DNA of 41,497 nucleotides from the NCBI GenBank assembly GCA_025765615.1, contig JAIVFJ010000437.1, positions 1 through 41,497 of the forward strand, read 5' to 3'. Below are positions 22,002-34,195 of the stretch, one piece after another; the stretch's first letter is position 1, and the number at the start of each line of letters is the position of its first letter. This DNA is from Zopfochytrium polystomum (lineage: Eukaryota > Chytridiomycota > Chytridiomycetes > Chytridiales > Chytridiaceae). Under the pieces are notes generated by a model. The model was given only the letters and a program-made list of their open reading frames with translations. It searched no databases and had not been told where the DNA came from. The position numbers and the translations under genes are program-made.

Positions 22002-22277
22002 ATGGCCGACAGAGATCTGGTGCCTCGTGAGACTGAGAAACTCGAACAGCAACCCAACATCCTCTTCGCCCTCCCTCTCCCGACAATTCGCGACCTGCTT
22101 GTGTACCCTACAAGCCCCACTTTGGACGAACCTGGGTTCTGCCGGATATGGCCGAGCAAATTGCGAGAATCAGAAACGCGACTACTACAACGGCGACGAG
22201 CTCGCGTCGTACAGCCCTCATCGGAACGGAGCTCACTGCAAGTTTGGCAAGAGACGCACATGTTACAGCACGTTTAA
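22002..22277 (+). CDS. Possible small protein gene, unassigned
   Basis: A 91-codon open frame starts MADRDLVPRETEKLEQQPN and continues ILFALPLPTIRDLLVYPTSP, which looks protein-like. The second half is less convincing, and another frame there (MAEQIARIRNATTTTATSS...) may be the true continuation through an unseen intron. A TATA-like TATATAA lies at 21906-21912, about 90 bp upstream, and AATAAA at 22385-22390 could be its polyadenylation signal. I do not recognise a family. Confidence 0.35.
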   Translation: MADRDLVPRETEKLEQQPNILFALPLPTIRDLLVYPTSPTLDEPGFCRIWPSKLRESETRLLQRRRARVVQPSSERSSLQVWQETHMLQHV

Positions 22278-23288
22278 GCATGTTCAGCGACCGAGTTCTT
22301 GTGCATTATGCCTCCCACTTGTTTTGGTGTTGCCCACCACCCCTTTTTTTCCCATCTTTTGTTTAAATATCATCCTTTCATGTAAATAAAGAATTGGCTC
22401 TGAGTGAGCGAAAGCAAGCATCTTTTTGAGTGTATTGCGTGTGTCCGATTGTGTCTGCCGTTGTGCGCGTAGTTGAACTGACCTAACTGTATTAATTTTT
22501 ATTTTCCAAATATGTGATCGATTGAGCCCTTGACACTCTTGGCGGGGTGCCCTCTGCCTAGAAGAAAAAGAAAAAAAAAAAAAAAGAAAAAAAAATCTTG
22601 CGTGCTTTTGCCGTCGAGGAACAAAATGCTTCTCCCCCCACACGCGAAACCGTTGGGGCAGAACGATGATGAATGTCCGCCTTACATTTTACTGCGTCTT
22701 GCGTGCCGTGGAGTGAGGGCCGCGGGCCAACGTGTTGTTCCGGTCGTTCCGAAACGTGCGCGCGATTACTTGGTTGTTTTGTCTCCGTATTTGTTAGTTT
22801 GTTTCTTTCTTTCTTTGTTTGTTTTTTTTTTTTTCTAAAGCGCCCTCTCCGCCACCAAAACAGACAAACAACAAACAAACCCACAGACCGCGAACACCAA
22901 TGGAAATGAAGGGAGGAGAGCCACCCACCCGACTAAAACAAAAAAAAGGAAAAGAAAAAGAAACAGGGAAGAAGGAAAACCGTACGAAGCAAAAGATGGA
23001 GGGTGCATTTCAGTCGAATCAAAAAAAAAAAAAAAAAAAAACAACAACCAACCCAATCTCTGAGCCGCGCACTTGCCCGCCCACCCAACCGCTCCGATTT
23101 GGATTGCCAATCCGGCCACTAGCTCCCGCCCACCTGGCATCCACCGACGGTCCATCCGCCCCGTCGCATCGCATCGCATCGCAGTAACGCCGCTCCATCA
23201 GACACCACCTCACTCACTCATCATCCTTCCTGCCCTCCGTGCGCGGAGCATCCTGCGCACAAGCCGACGACCGTTGCGCAAGGGGCGA
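22278..23288. other. Intergenic region before the WSC gene
   Basis: Purine-rich, A-tract-rich sequence, including a 21-nt poly(A) at 23021-23041 and T/TTTC-rich DNA at 22800-22835. No gene is supported. The last 100 bp contain GCATC and CCATC units and are probably the promoter and leader of the following gene. Confidence 0.6.
23021..23041. repeat. Poly(A) tract, 21 nt
   Basis: A pure A run in the upstream region of the WSC gene. Confidence 0.9.
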
Positions 23289-26200
23289 ATGGCTCCACCG
23301 ATGCAACCATCCCGAGGGTCTCCGCGTCCACCCCATCATCATCCGTCTGATGGCCTCTTTGCGCTGCTCGTCGTCCTCGTCGCGGCCGCAGGCTACCTCT
23401 TTGCCCCTGCGCAGTCGGCGGTCGTTCCCTTCGACTACACTACGCAGAGGGGATCCAAAGACCGCGCGGGATACTTGTGAGTTGTTGACTCATCATCATC
23501 ATCAAACATCATTCCATTCATCTCCACTCCGGTTTTTTGTCTCGGTTTTCATCTTGTTTTTGCCTTTTTTCCTTATTGGGCTGAAATGAAACTCCCCCTT
23601 CCGGCATAATTAACCGATTGACCGTGTTTGTCTTTTCATTTCCGAATCCAAACAACACAAAAATTCAAAACACCAAAAAAAAAAAAAAAAAAAAAATTGA
23701 ATCAACGCCCTTTTGCTGTCAGCCCATCCGCCAACCTCGATCCCAGCGTCGTCGGATCCCAAGCGTTCGGCCTTCGCTCCGAAATCACTCTCCCCAACGT
23801 CGCAGGTCGCACTCCAGGTCCAGCCTTTGCGACGCCCCTTGTATACTCGTACCCCTCCTACCCAAACCAGATCGTCCTCGTCGCGACGCAGTTCAACAAC
23901 GTCTACGCGGTGGATGGGCTTAACGGAACCGTGCTCGCCTCTCGCAACTTGGAAGTGCCTTTCAACGTCGCAGTCGACATCCCGGACTGCGGAGATGTCG
24001 AGGGCACGGTCGGTGTCACGAGCACTCCTGTCATCGATCCTTCGACAGACACTGCATACCTAATGACAAAGGTGAGAAAAACCTTTCCACGAATGACTTG
24101 CTGCTCTCTAACCGGCGCCTTCTTTTTTCTTCCTTCGACAACAAGACTTATGTAACACCGACTTCCTCGGGCTATCTTAACGGCCGCTACCGTATGCATG
24201 CGATCGACGTCAAAACCCTCGCGGAACGCCCAAACTTCCCCATTGATCTTGAAGGAACTCAGTCTCAAAACGATCCGTACATCTTCTTCGAGGGCGGAAA
24301 GATCCTGCAACGCCCAGCGCTGCTCCTCCAAGATGGTATTGTGTTCGCCGCGTTTGGAGGCCACTGCGACAAGTACAACTACACCGGCTGGATTGTTGGC
24401 GTGAACGCCGCGACGGGTGCCGTTTCAACTGCGTGGACGTCCACCGCTGGGCCCTTGAGGCGCGGTGCTGGAATATGGATGTCGGGATGCGGTATCGCGT
24501 CAAACTCTGCCGGTCGGCTTTTTGTCGCGACCGGGAACTCACAAGCGTCGCCGCTCACGTCCCCAACGCCCGGCTCCTCCCCACCGTCTGTCATGGGCAT
24601 GGCTATTGTTAGCCTCGCAGTCGATCCGACAAGCAAGACTCTCTCAGTGAAGGACTTTTTCACTCCGTACGACTACAGCAATCTCAATGGCGGCGACTCG
24701 GACTTTGGTGCTGGTTCAATGTCCATCTTGCCACCATATTTTTCGACAGACTCGGTGCCCAGCGTTGGAGTTGCTGGTGGGAAGATCGGGGAACTGTACT
24801 TTTTGAATGCTGGAGACCTCGGCGGGTTTCAAATGGGCAATGCTCAATCGGACAAAGTCCTGAGCAAGGTTGGGAGGCTTTCTTTTCTGTTTTGCCTCAA
24901 TTAATCTCCTAATGATTAGTTTCTCCTTTCTTTCAGGTCAACGCAAAAGCAGCAATCTACAGTCAGGCCGGTTCATACCCGAATGAAGGTGGCTATGTCT
25001 ATGTGACTCCCGTTGGCCAGCCCATGCTCGTGTTCAAATTTGTCAAGGACTCTTTGGCAACCCTCAATTCACCCAAGTTGCCCAAACTGCGGTGGTCAGC
25101 GGTGGTCTCGGCGTTGGTTCACCCCAAGTCACTTCTCTTAATGGGGTTGCTGGAAGTGGGATAGTGTGGCTACTCGACTTTTCGGGAACCGTGACCGCGT
25201 GGAGGGCAGTGCCAAACACATCGGGAAGCCTCGATGTTCTTTTTCAGTACACTATGACCGGAATCTACCCGACGCGCAAGTTCGCGAACCTCGCCATCGG
25301 TAACGCGACAGTCTACGCTGCTTCTTCAGACGGCCGCCTGTTCATCTTTGGGTCTCCGACCTTCTCGCCACTGACTGCGAGTAACATTGAGTTTGGGACG
25401 GTCTTCGTCGGGTCAAGCAAGACCATGGCCGTCACTTTCACGGCGCAAATGCCTGTCCAAGTGACGGGCTTCTCTATTTCCAGCACAAACTTCTCAGTGC
25501 CGACACAACCAGGCCTTCCCGTCGTTGTTCCCGCCGGCAAAACGATCACTTTCAATGTTGCGTACACACCATTGTCCACGGCATCCTCCTCTGCAACCCT
25601 TTCGCTGAACACAAACTACACGACTGGCGCGAACGTCCAGGTCCTCGCCGTGGCGTCCCTTCATGCGAGCGGGCAAGTGAACGGCCCGCACTTGTCCTTC
25701 TCTCAGAGTTCATTCACGTTCTCTGGAGTTGTGCTGGGGACTGGAGCTTCAGCGACTACCCTCATTGTCTCTAGCGACGGAGCCGCAAATCTGACAGTGA
25801 CCTCTGTCACTCTCCCCAAAGCGCCATTTTCAGTTTCCAACCAGCCGGTTGTGGGCCAACTTCTACCGACCGGGAGCAGCTGGGTGGTGTCGGTCGTCTT
25901 CAACGCGACGGCGAAAGGAACATTTCAGGACACATTTGCGATAAATTCAACCGGAGGTTTCCAGGTCCGTGCGAGGAGTGCTTCGTGTCTCCAAATCGTT
26001 TTTCTTCTTGTTTGGCAATCTCACCGTTGATTCGCAGAAATACTCCATAACCGGTATTTCCAACGGACCTCCTGTGCTGAAAATCTACGTTCAGAATCCC
26101 GACGGGTCATATTCCGCCAATCCAAGCAGCCTCAGTAAGTTTCGTGTTAACCGGCCCGGACCTGCGGTTAAACATCCCTAACGCTATAAAAGACGTTACA

Positions 26201-29200
26201 TTCAATAAGCAATCGTCTTGGGGTTCTCAAACTTTGAACGTCATTCTTGGCAACGTCGGCGACTCACCGCTTCTCATTACCAAGAGCAAATTACCGCTAT
26301 CTGGAAATATCACTGCTCCAGGAAGCGCAATTACTGAAGGTCAACAGTTGGGCGCAGGCGTGAACGTCACGATTCCGGTAAGAAGCGTGGTCAAAACACC
26401 TCAACAATGTCTCATACTCATCGAATACAATAAGGTTACTTTCACTACCCCGCTCATCCAAATGACGGTGCCCGATTTCACGAGCACCGCCGAGTATATT
26501 CTCAACACCGACGACCCCACGTCTGGTCTCCAAGTCTTCAACTTTTTCGGCACGTCGACCGCACCGCATTCGATCGACAGCAGCCTGTCCGCTTGGAGCT
26601 ACCTCAACTGTTTCCAAGACCTCGGAAACCCGCATATTCTTTCCACGGTGCTCACAGGCTCTTTGTTTAATTCGATGACAGTGGAAACTTGTCTGAAGCT
26701 GTGTCAGTCGGGAGGATACTCGTTTTGCGGACTTGAGTACTTTGGCGAATGTTACGGGGGGAAGACCGCACCGACGGCCCCTGTTATCGGCAATTGCGCG
26801 CTCAACTCGACAAGGACGGCGTGCAATGGAGACAAGACGGAGAACTGTGGCGGGCCAAGCGCCCTGGACGTGTTCTGGAATCCTGCGACCGCAACCCCAA
26901 CGACGTCGACCGCGACGTCGTCGCCCACCACTTCCGCCACCGCAACTTCAACCTCGACGACTGCCACGTCTTCATCAACCTCGCCGACTTCGTCTCCGAC
27001 ACCGGGCCTCATGAACTGGACTTCTCTTGGCTGCCTCGCCGACAATGTCAACAACGCCAAAACGTTCGCCGGAGGTTTCCAAAACTCGTCGACGAGCGTC
27101 GTGATGACACTCGAGCTTTGCGCGACGATTTGCATCCAGCAAAACAAGGTCGACTCGCGGCTCTCGCCGGGCGGCTCCTTTTACGGCAATTACTTGTTCT
27201 TGGGGGTCGAGTACTCTCAGGAATGTTACTGTAGCGGGACAAAGTCGTTTACGCAAGTTTCAAGCTCGGCTTGTACGATGACATGCAAGGGCAACGCGAA
27301 CGAGATCTGCGGTGGTTCAAACGCGTTGTCGGTTTACCAGTACAATTTACTGCCAGCCACAACGTCATCCTCCTCGTCGTCTTCGTCATCTTCGCCGTCG
27401 TCTTCGCCGTCTTCATCTTCTTCTTCGTCGGCGTCTTCATCGTCGTCTTCTTCAGCTTTGCCTTCCTCAGTGCCAACCTCCACGACGAGCACATCGCCGA
27501 GCTCGACGCCCTTGACGACGACAACGTCCACCTCCACGTCGACATCAACGTCACCGACTCCAACTCTTGCAAACTGGTCGTACGTAGGTTGCCTAGCCGA
27601 CAACGTGAACAATGCAAAGACGTTGGCCGGCGGCTTCCAGAACTCAACTACATACCCAGTGATGACGCTCGAGCTCTGTGCAGCGATCTGCATCCAGCAA
27701 AACAAGGTTGATTCGCGTCTCTCCTCTGGTGGCGCGTTCAATGGGAACTACCTGTTTATGGGGGTTGAGTACGCGCAGGAATGCTACTGCAGTGGGACAA
27801 GTACCTTCACCCAAGTCGCGAGCTCCTCGTGCACGATGAACTGCAAAGGAAACACCGGTGAGATTTGCGGAGGCTCCAATGCGCTGTCAGTGTTCCAGTA
27901 CAAGCTGCTCCCGGCTGCCAGTGCGTCATCCACGCCCTCCAGCGCAGCGAGTAGCACGACGTCGACAGCCAGCTCTTCTGCCTCAAGCCAAATATCAACA
28001 TCGACATCATCGTCATCTTCCAACAGCGCCAGCCCCACCTCAACCGGTACAACCCTTTCCCTCACCACTACAAGCACTGCCAGCTCTTTATCGACCTCTT
28101 CAACCAGCACTTCGACCACTTCGACCGTTGCTTCAAGCTCGTCTCCTTCCAGTTCATCTGCTTCCAGCTCCCCGACTCCGTCGATCGCGAACTGGTCCTA
28201 CGTCGGCTGCCTTGCCGACAATGTCAACAACGCAAAGACGTTCGCAGGTGGCTTCCAGAACTCGACGACGTACCCAGTCATGACAGTGGAGCTATGCGCG
28301 ACCATTTGCATTCAGCAGAACAAAGTGGACTCGCGGCTGTCTACTGGAGGCGCGTTCAACGGCAACTACCTTTTCTTGGGCGTCGAATACTCTCAAGAGT
28401 GCTACTGCAGTGGCATCAATTCCTTTACGCAAGTGGCTAGCACGGGGTGCACCATGAAGTGCAAAGGAAACTCAAACGAAGTGTGCGGTGGATCAAATGC
28501 GCTGTCCGTGTACCAGTACAAATTGCTACCACCTGTTTCGTCGACAACATCGTCATCTTCGAGCTCAGTGTCGTCAGTGGCGTCATCACTCTCAACTTCG
28601 TCGTTGGCATCCACGTCCTCGACATCTCCAAAGGCTGCTGCAGCCAACTCCAGCTCCACTGCAACTTTGATAAGCTCCAGCCTAAGCTCTGCGTCCCCAG
28701 CGCCCTCCACCGCGTCCACGCAAAGTTCCAGCGCCTCACCACCCACGGCCACGGCGACCACTTCAGCAACCACGTCAACCACCCCTACATCCACCAGCCC
28801 ATCAACCTCAACGTCCCCCCCCCTCGTCATCCTCCTCCTCCAGCAGCACAACCTCCTCCACCTCCTCCACTTCCTCCACGTCCTCCACTACTGGCACCCC
28901 GACCCCTTCCGTCGGCAACTGGACGTACATCGGCTGCTTCGCCGACAACGTCAACAACGCGCGCACACTCGCCGGCGGCTTCCAGAACTCGACCACCTAC
29001 CCAGTGATGACACTCGAACTCTGCGCGACGATCTGCATCCAGCAGAACAAGGTCGACTCGCGTCTCTCCACCGGCGGCGCGTTCAACGGAAACTACCTGT
29101 TCATGGGCCTCGAATACGCGCAGGAGTGCTACTGCAGCGGTACCAGCACGTTTACAAACGTGACGAGCGCCGGCTGCAGCATGAAGTGCAAGGGGGTCGC

Positions 29201-29282
29201 GACGGAAGTGTGCGGCGGATCGAACGCGCTGTCGGTGTTTCAGTATAAGCTGCTTCCCGCTGCGGGCGCTGCAAAAGCGTGA
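23289..29282 (+). CDS. Secreted propeller/Ig-like protein with five WSC modules
   Basis: Seven exons: 23289-23476, 23723-24071, 24146-24868, 24937-25964, 26038-26134, 26193-26377 and 26435-29282. All introns are GT-AG, and intron 1 holds a 22-nt poly(A). About 1,805 residues result if one missing base near 25051-25056 and one extra C in the C9 run at 28815-28823 are allowed for. The order is a hydrophobic signal/anchor (about residues 22-45), a PQQ-like/propeller region (VYAVDGLNGTV, VIDPSTDTAYLM, VGVNAATGAV, VTAWRAVP), then two ASPM/HYDIN-type Ig-like sandwiches (IEFGTVFVGSS; LSFSQSSFTFSGVVLG). Five Cys-rich WSC modules then follow at about 26588-26875, 27008-27345, 27568-27905, 28186-28527 and 28909-29250, separated by long Ser/Thr-rich linkers suited to O-mannosylation. 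Modules 2-5 are nearly identical (GCLADNVNNAKT, CATICIQQNKVDSRLS, ECYCSG, CGGSNALSV). WSC modules bind wall glucans. No C-terminal anchor is seen, so a secreted wall-bound or adhesive role is inferred. Confidence 0.85.
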
Positions 29283-30134
29283 CGTGGCGGCTTGGTGGGA
29301 GGTAAGCCTTATTAAATCGCCGATTTCCCAAGTGCGAAACAAGTGTCGCCTTTTATATTCTTCATTTTACTGCTTGTACTTGCGAGAGAGTGCCTGTTCC
29401 TCTCCATGTTTATCGTTCCTTTCTTTTTCCCCCGACGGCGAATCTGCATCCACTACCCCCCTTTCCCCTTTTCCTTCTATTATTCCTTCCTTTAACGCTG
29501 TCACTCCAGGCAAGAGCCCCAACACCAACTCTTTTTTGAAGAGCCCGCTAAGATTTCAATTCCTGCTCTCCTGCACACGTGTTGTTTTTTTTGTTTGTTT
29601 CGTCGCTTGTTGTTGTCAGAAGTCCCCCCACGCGTATTATGTTGAACCCACTCTGGGGTGTCGACGACTTCTATATTGTTTGGCGTGCTTGGATGCAACG
29701 GTTCAAATATTCCACCCGTGCCGTCATGACAAAAATATGAAGAAAGAACGTACCTTTTTCACCCAAGCTGGGTCCCCATCTCGATATTGGACCCCACAGA
29801 AGCCCGAAAGGTGTTTCTTGTTGAAGGGGGGAGGAACCCCCGCCGTCGGGTTGCACTGACGCGGCTGGTTGATGTCGTGGTAGTCGTCGTCGTTGCGCCT
29901 CTCTGTTTCGTAGCTTTGGTCCAGAAGTGTTTGAACGAGGGTTGTTGGCTTTGCACAAACAAAGAGACTTAATGATGTACTTTTTAATTTTTTTTTATTT
30001 TCTTGTCTCGCAAGGTAGGCTCAATGTGGTGGAGTGATCGACGGTCTGATTTTTGATCTCCAACGAGCTTCAAACCCAGCTGGTTCAACCTCTGGAGTTT
30101 TGGTGTGGGTGGGGACGGAGATAGGCGGAGACCA

Positions 30135-30151
30135 GGAGAGAGAGAGAGAGA

Positions 30152-30225
<74 letters not shown>
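30135..30225. repeat. (GA)n microsatellite, about 45 units
   Basis: A nearly pure GA dinucleotide run interrupted once by GGG near 30155. It is the longest simple repeat in the window; the RERERE frames over it are artefacts. Confidence 0.95.
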
Positions 30226-30228
<3 letters not shown>

Positions 30229-30502
30229 ATAAAAAAGAGAGTGACAGAGCACGGAAAGACCAAGAGACAGGGGCAGGAAACCGGTAAAAAGACTGATGTC
30301 CCAAGGATGGAAAAAAGGAAAAAAAAAGAAAAAGGAAAAACAAGGCTTGTTGGCGTCGCCCGACCCCGATCAGAGCCGATCCCGGCCCACCAATTCCTTC
30401 AACACTTCTTCGCCCCTCTCATCAGAAGAAGACGGCCTTCTTTGGCAACTCGTGCCCTCTCACCGTCGTTCGTCAGCCCCGCCCCGCCATCGACTGATTC
30501 TG

Positions 30503-30538
30503 CTCTCCCTCCCTCCCTCCCTCCCTCCCTCCCTCCCA
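30503..30538. repeat. (CCCT)n repeat just upstream of the AVT3-like gene
   Basis: Tandem CCCT units about 45-80 bp before the start codon at 30582. It is probably in the promoter or 5' leader. Confidence 0.85.
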
Positions 30539-30581
30539 GCCTCTCTCCCTCTCATTCTCTCACTGCTCCGCGTGCACCAAG

Positions 30582-33296
30582 ATGGTGTCTGCCAACAACA
30601 GCACCAGCAGCTCCAAGCCGCCCCCCTTTTGGCGGCACGGTCCAGTCGTTGCAGCCACCCTCAACAAGCACGCCTGCCCCTGCGGCTTCCTCCTCCTCCT
30701 CGTTCCGCCGCCGCCCACCTCTTTTCCTCCTCCTCCTCCTCCTCTACTTCTTTCAACTCTTTCCCTGTCGTTGCTGGGGCCACCAGTCCGGCCTTCCAGG
30801 CGAGGGCGCTCTTCCCGCAAGGGCGGATGAGCCCCGCCCTGCAGTCGCAGGCGGCAGCTGTCGTCCCCGACTCCGCCGACGCCGACGGGGTCATCCTTCT
30901 CCCGCTCGCTTGGCAAAAAGGCAAGCTACGGCGCGCTAAACAACAACGGCTCGCAACAGCTCGGCACCTCTCCCATCCGCGGATCCGACGGCCTTCTCGC
31001 CTACTCGACCTCTGCGCCACGCGCGATCGTTGGCCCGCGGAAACCGGCGTCCGATGCGGACTCTGACACTCAAAAACGGCGTCGCGAGCACCTCGTTCAG
31101 ATCGCCACCCGCGCCGTCCGATGCAGCTGGGCCGAAGCGTGAGTCCTACCGCGGGCTTCTCATCGTCGTACAACGCTGCTGTCGCGGCAGGGGCAACTCT
31201 GTATCCTCTGTCTGAGCAGCAGGTCGCGAGGGTGATCGCGGAACACCTGGTCAATCGCGAGGAGATCGAGGCCGCTTCTTCGAACGGACGCGGAGAGCCG
31301 GCGTCTGGTGCCAACACGCCGCGGTCGTTCGGCTCCGTCGCTCACTCGCTCGTGGGAGGTGGGTAGCGCGGGGATCTCATTTGGATCACGTCCCTTCCCC
31401 TTGTCGCGCTTGCACCACGTGCGTTGACTCAGTTTGTCTCTCGTCCGATAACACCCCCGCAGGCTCGGTGACACACGACATTTACCAATGGCAGGAGAAG
31501 CGGTCAGGCGCCGAACATCGCCGGCGTAACTCTGAGCCCGATCTGATGGCCGCCCCTCACCGGCAAACGCCTGACCTCATCCGCGCTTCGCATTTGATGG
31601 AACCGGGCGTGTTTCGAAGACACTTTGTCACGAACCGTGCCGTTGCCGAGGGCCGCCAGCCTATCAACGTTACAAGGAACTTCATCGATTTTCTGGCCCT
31701 CTACGGTGAGAATACAGAGAATCGTTTTAAACGCGCGAAAAAGCTAAACTTTTAATTATCGTGATTTTTTGTAGGTTTCTATGGCGGCGATGTCATTCCG
31801 GAAGAAGACGAAGACGACGATGATTACGGAGACGAGTTTCCCGGCGTGCCAGTTGGTGCTGGTGCGGGCGATCCCGGAGAATCGCCTCCGAACGAAAACA
31901 CGGCTCTTATTGGAAGCTCTCAGTCAGGAAGGCACAGATCCAACTCTGCGAGCGTTCATTCTGTGCAGGGAACGTCTGGCAAGAAGGTTTTTCTTCATGT
32001 TGATGAAGGCGTTTGTTGGCACCGGTGTCTTGTTTCTGCCGAAAGCCTTTGCGAACGGTGGAATGGGATTCTCTATTGTCTTGATGGTTCTTATTGGATG
32101 GCTCACGCTCCACTGCATGCTTCTTCTCGTTGAGACAAGTAGAAAGCTGGGAGGGTCATTTGGGGACTTGGGAGAAAAGCTTTACGGGAATGGAGTTCGA
32201 CAACTTGTTCTAGCCTCCATTGCCATCTCGCAGGTAAAGTTTGCCTTTCAATCAAACTGAGCAATCGATCATCCCACTTATCAGCAAAGAATTCCCTTTG
32301 TTTGTGCATCGAAGGCAGGATTCTGCTGTGCCTACTATATTTTCGTCGCACAAAACCTCCGCGACTTGACGATGATTGTATCCAATTGCCAATGGATATT
32401 GCCAGACTGGTTCTTTATCGTGGTTCAACTGGTTCTCTACATTCCTCTGTCTTGGGTCCGCCGCATCAAGCACTTTCACGTTACCCTCGCTTGTTGCTGA
32501 CGTATTTATTTTACTCGGCCTCGGCTACATTTTCTATTACGACCTCACAATTCTGGCGACTCGCGGCCCCGCGCACGACATTGTTTGGATCAACGCCGAG
32601 TCCTTTTCGCTTTTCGTCGGCACCGCCATGTTTGCATTCGAGGGAATCTGTCTCATCTTGCCGATTGCCGAGTCGATGAAACGCCCAGAGGATTTTGGTT
32701 GGATTCTTACCCTCGTCATCGCGGTTGTGGGCGTGATCTTTATCGGAATCGGCGCAACCGGCTACCTCACCTTTGGCGCCAAAGTCGAAACCGTCGTGTT
32801 CCTCAACATGCCCAAATCCTCCGGCTTCGTGCTCTCCCTCCAGTTCTTTTACGCCATCGCCATCCTCCTCTCCTTCCCGCTCTGCGTGTACCCGTCGATC
32901 CGCATCACCGAAAGCGCCGTCTTTGGTGTCCTCGACGGCAAAAAGTCGAATCTCGTAAAGTGGCAAAAGAACCTGATGCGCGCCGTCCTCGTCGCATTCC
33001 TTGGTTTTGTCGCGTGGTCTGGATCCAACAACCTCGACAAGGTCGTCAGCCTCGTCGGTTGCCTCGCGTGCATCCCGCTCAGCTTTATTTACCCCGCGCT
33101 CTTCCACTACCACATTGCAAAGAACGCGTGGGTCAAGTTTATGGACATTGCCATCGTGCTGTTTGGCGCGGTCGCGGTCGTTTACACGACGTATGTGACC
33201 CTGGAGCAGTGGGTGGACGGCGCTCCGGACGTTCCGGTCGATCGGTGCGCCGATCCCGCCAGCGGCGGCTTGCTCAAAGCAGCTTTCGGGTTGTAA
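30582..33296 (+). CDS. AVT3/SLC36-type vacuolar amino-acid transporter
   Basis: Probable exons are 30582-31358 (perhaps with a 52-nt intron at 31139-31190), 31463-31705, 31775-32233 and 32315-33296. The N-terminal half is Ser/Pro-rich and acidic (PEEDEDDDDYGDEF, NENTALIGSS), as in fungal Avt3/Avt4. The transporter core begins FFMLMKAFVGTGVLFLPKAFANGG, a hallmark of the AAAP/SLC36 branch, followed by about eleven hydrophobic helices through FVGTAMFAFEGICLILPI, GATGYLTFGAKVETVVFLNMP and FPLCVYPSIRI to the stop at 33296. The family exports neutral amino acids from the vacuole by proton coupling. The frame moves by +1 several times: near 30621-30630 (C6T4), about 30700-30725, about 30905, 31072-31076 (A5), 31988-31992 (T5) and 32484-32486 (CCC). 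The last two break the conserved core, so this copy as written cannot give a full protein. Confidence 0.85.
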
Positions 33297-34195
33297 TTTC
33301 GCGCCACCCATTTTCTATTTACTTTTTTTCCCCCTTAGTCCAGTCGAGGAAGTATTGTCGGGAATCCCCTTAATCTTGCAAGTGGGGTTTGGCTAGTATT
33401 TGTGATGGGTGGGGGAGATTTAGTTTTCCACTATTTTTGTGTAACCCCCCTTTTACCATTTACGTCCCCTTCATCCTTCCTTCTACACTACTCCGTTCCG
33501 ATCGGTTCATTACAATCCCGATTCGTCTGCTCCCCAAACTCCAATCATCAACCCACACTTTCCCCTCTCCTAAGAGCAACCCCACATTCCAAAGTTTAAC
33601 CCCCACCCACCTGCGTTGCCGCTGTATGTGTGAAGCAGCCCAGAAGATTTGGGCTGGTAACGTTCTGTCGGCTTCGCCCCACAAGTTCATCCTTATTCCA
33701 ACGACATCGCCCCTCCGGCCTTCAAATTTTGCGCCGCGGGGGTCCGCCTGTTTACTCTAAATAAAACGCACTGCAAGGTTTTGCCGCTGCTTTGATCTCT
33801 TTTTGTTCCCTCTCTCTTCTTTCGCAGCAGCAGGCGGGAGGGACCTGTCGTTGTCATGCCGTTGCCTCGTGCAATTAGCTCATTGCCTCCCACACCACAC
33901 ATGCTCCTCGCTTTAATATGTAACCGTGAACCGTTGCAGCCATCATGGAGCCAGCGTGGCTTTAGCTTAGTAAACTCACGGCGATTCTTGGCACTTCCGA
34001 AAGTCTTCTCCTTCATATAATCAGCTGTAAGCTCCACAGAGGCTTCTCTATTTCCATTTCGTACGAAAGAAAAAGATAGAAAGTGATCAAATTGACGCCG
34101 CAGGACCGGTAGGAATAGGCCTTAGATCGACCCCCGACCACGACAGTGCTACCAAAGACTCACACAAGGCAACCCATCGCCCAAGCAGCGGCGCC
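33297..34195. other. Intergenic region after the AVT3-like gene
   Basis: No gene is recognised. It is pyrimidine-rich at 33310-33600. TAAATAAAA at 33759-33767 could be a polyadenylation signal, but it is some 460 bp from the AVT3-like stop. The right end is the 3' flank of the minus-strand rhomboid-like gene. Confidence 0.55.

Larger units (their letters stand above)
29283..30581. other. Intergenic region between the WSC and AVT3-like genes
   Basis: No gene is supported. The left part is the WSC 3' flank; the right part is dominated by purine repeats on the plus strand (GA run, then AAAAAGAAAAAG) and a CCCT run just upstream of the AVT3-like start. Confidence 0.65.

Noticed and set aside
30034..30287. 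Frames with RERERE repeat over the (GA)n run
   Set aside because: Pure dinucleotide-repeat translation; they lie upstream of the AVT3-like start codon.
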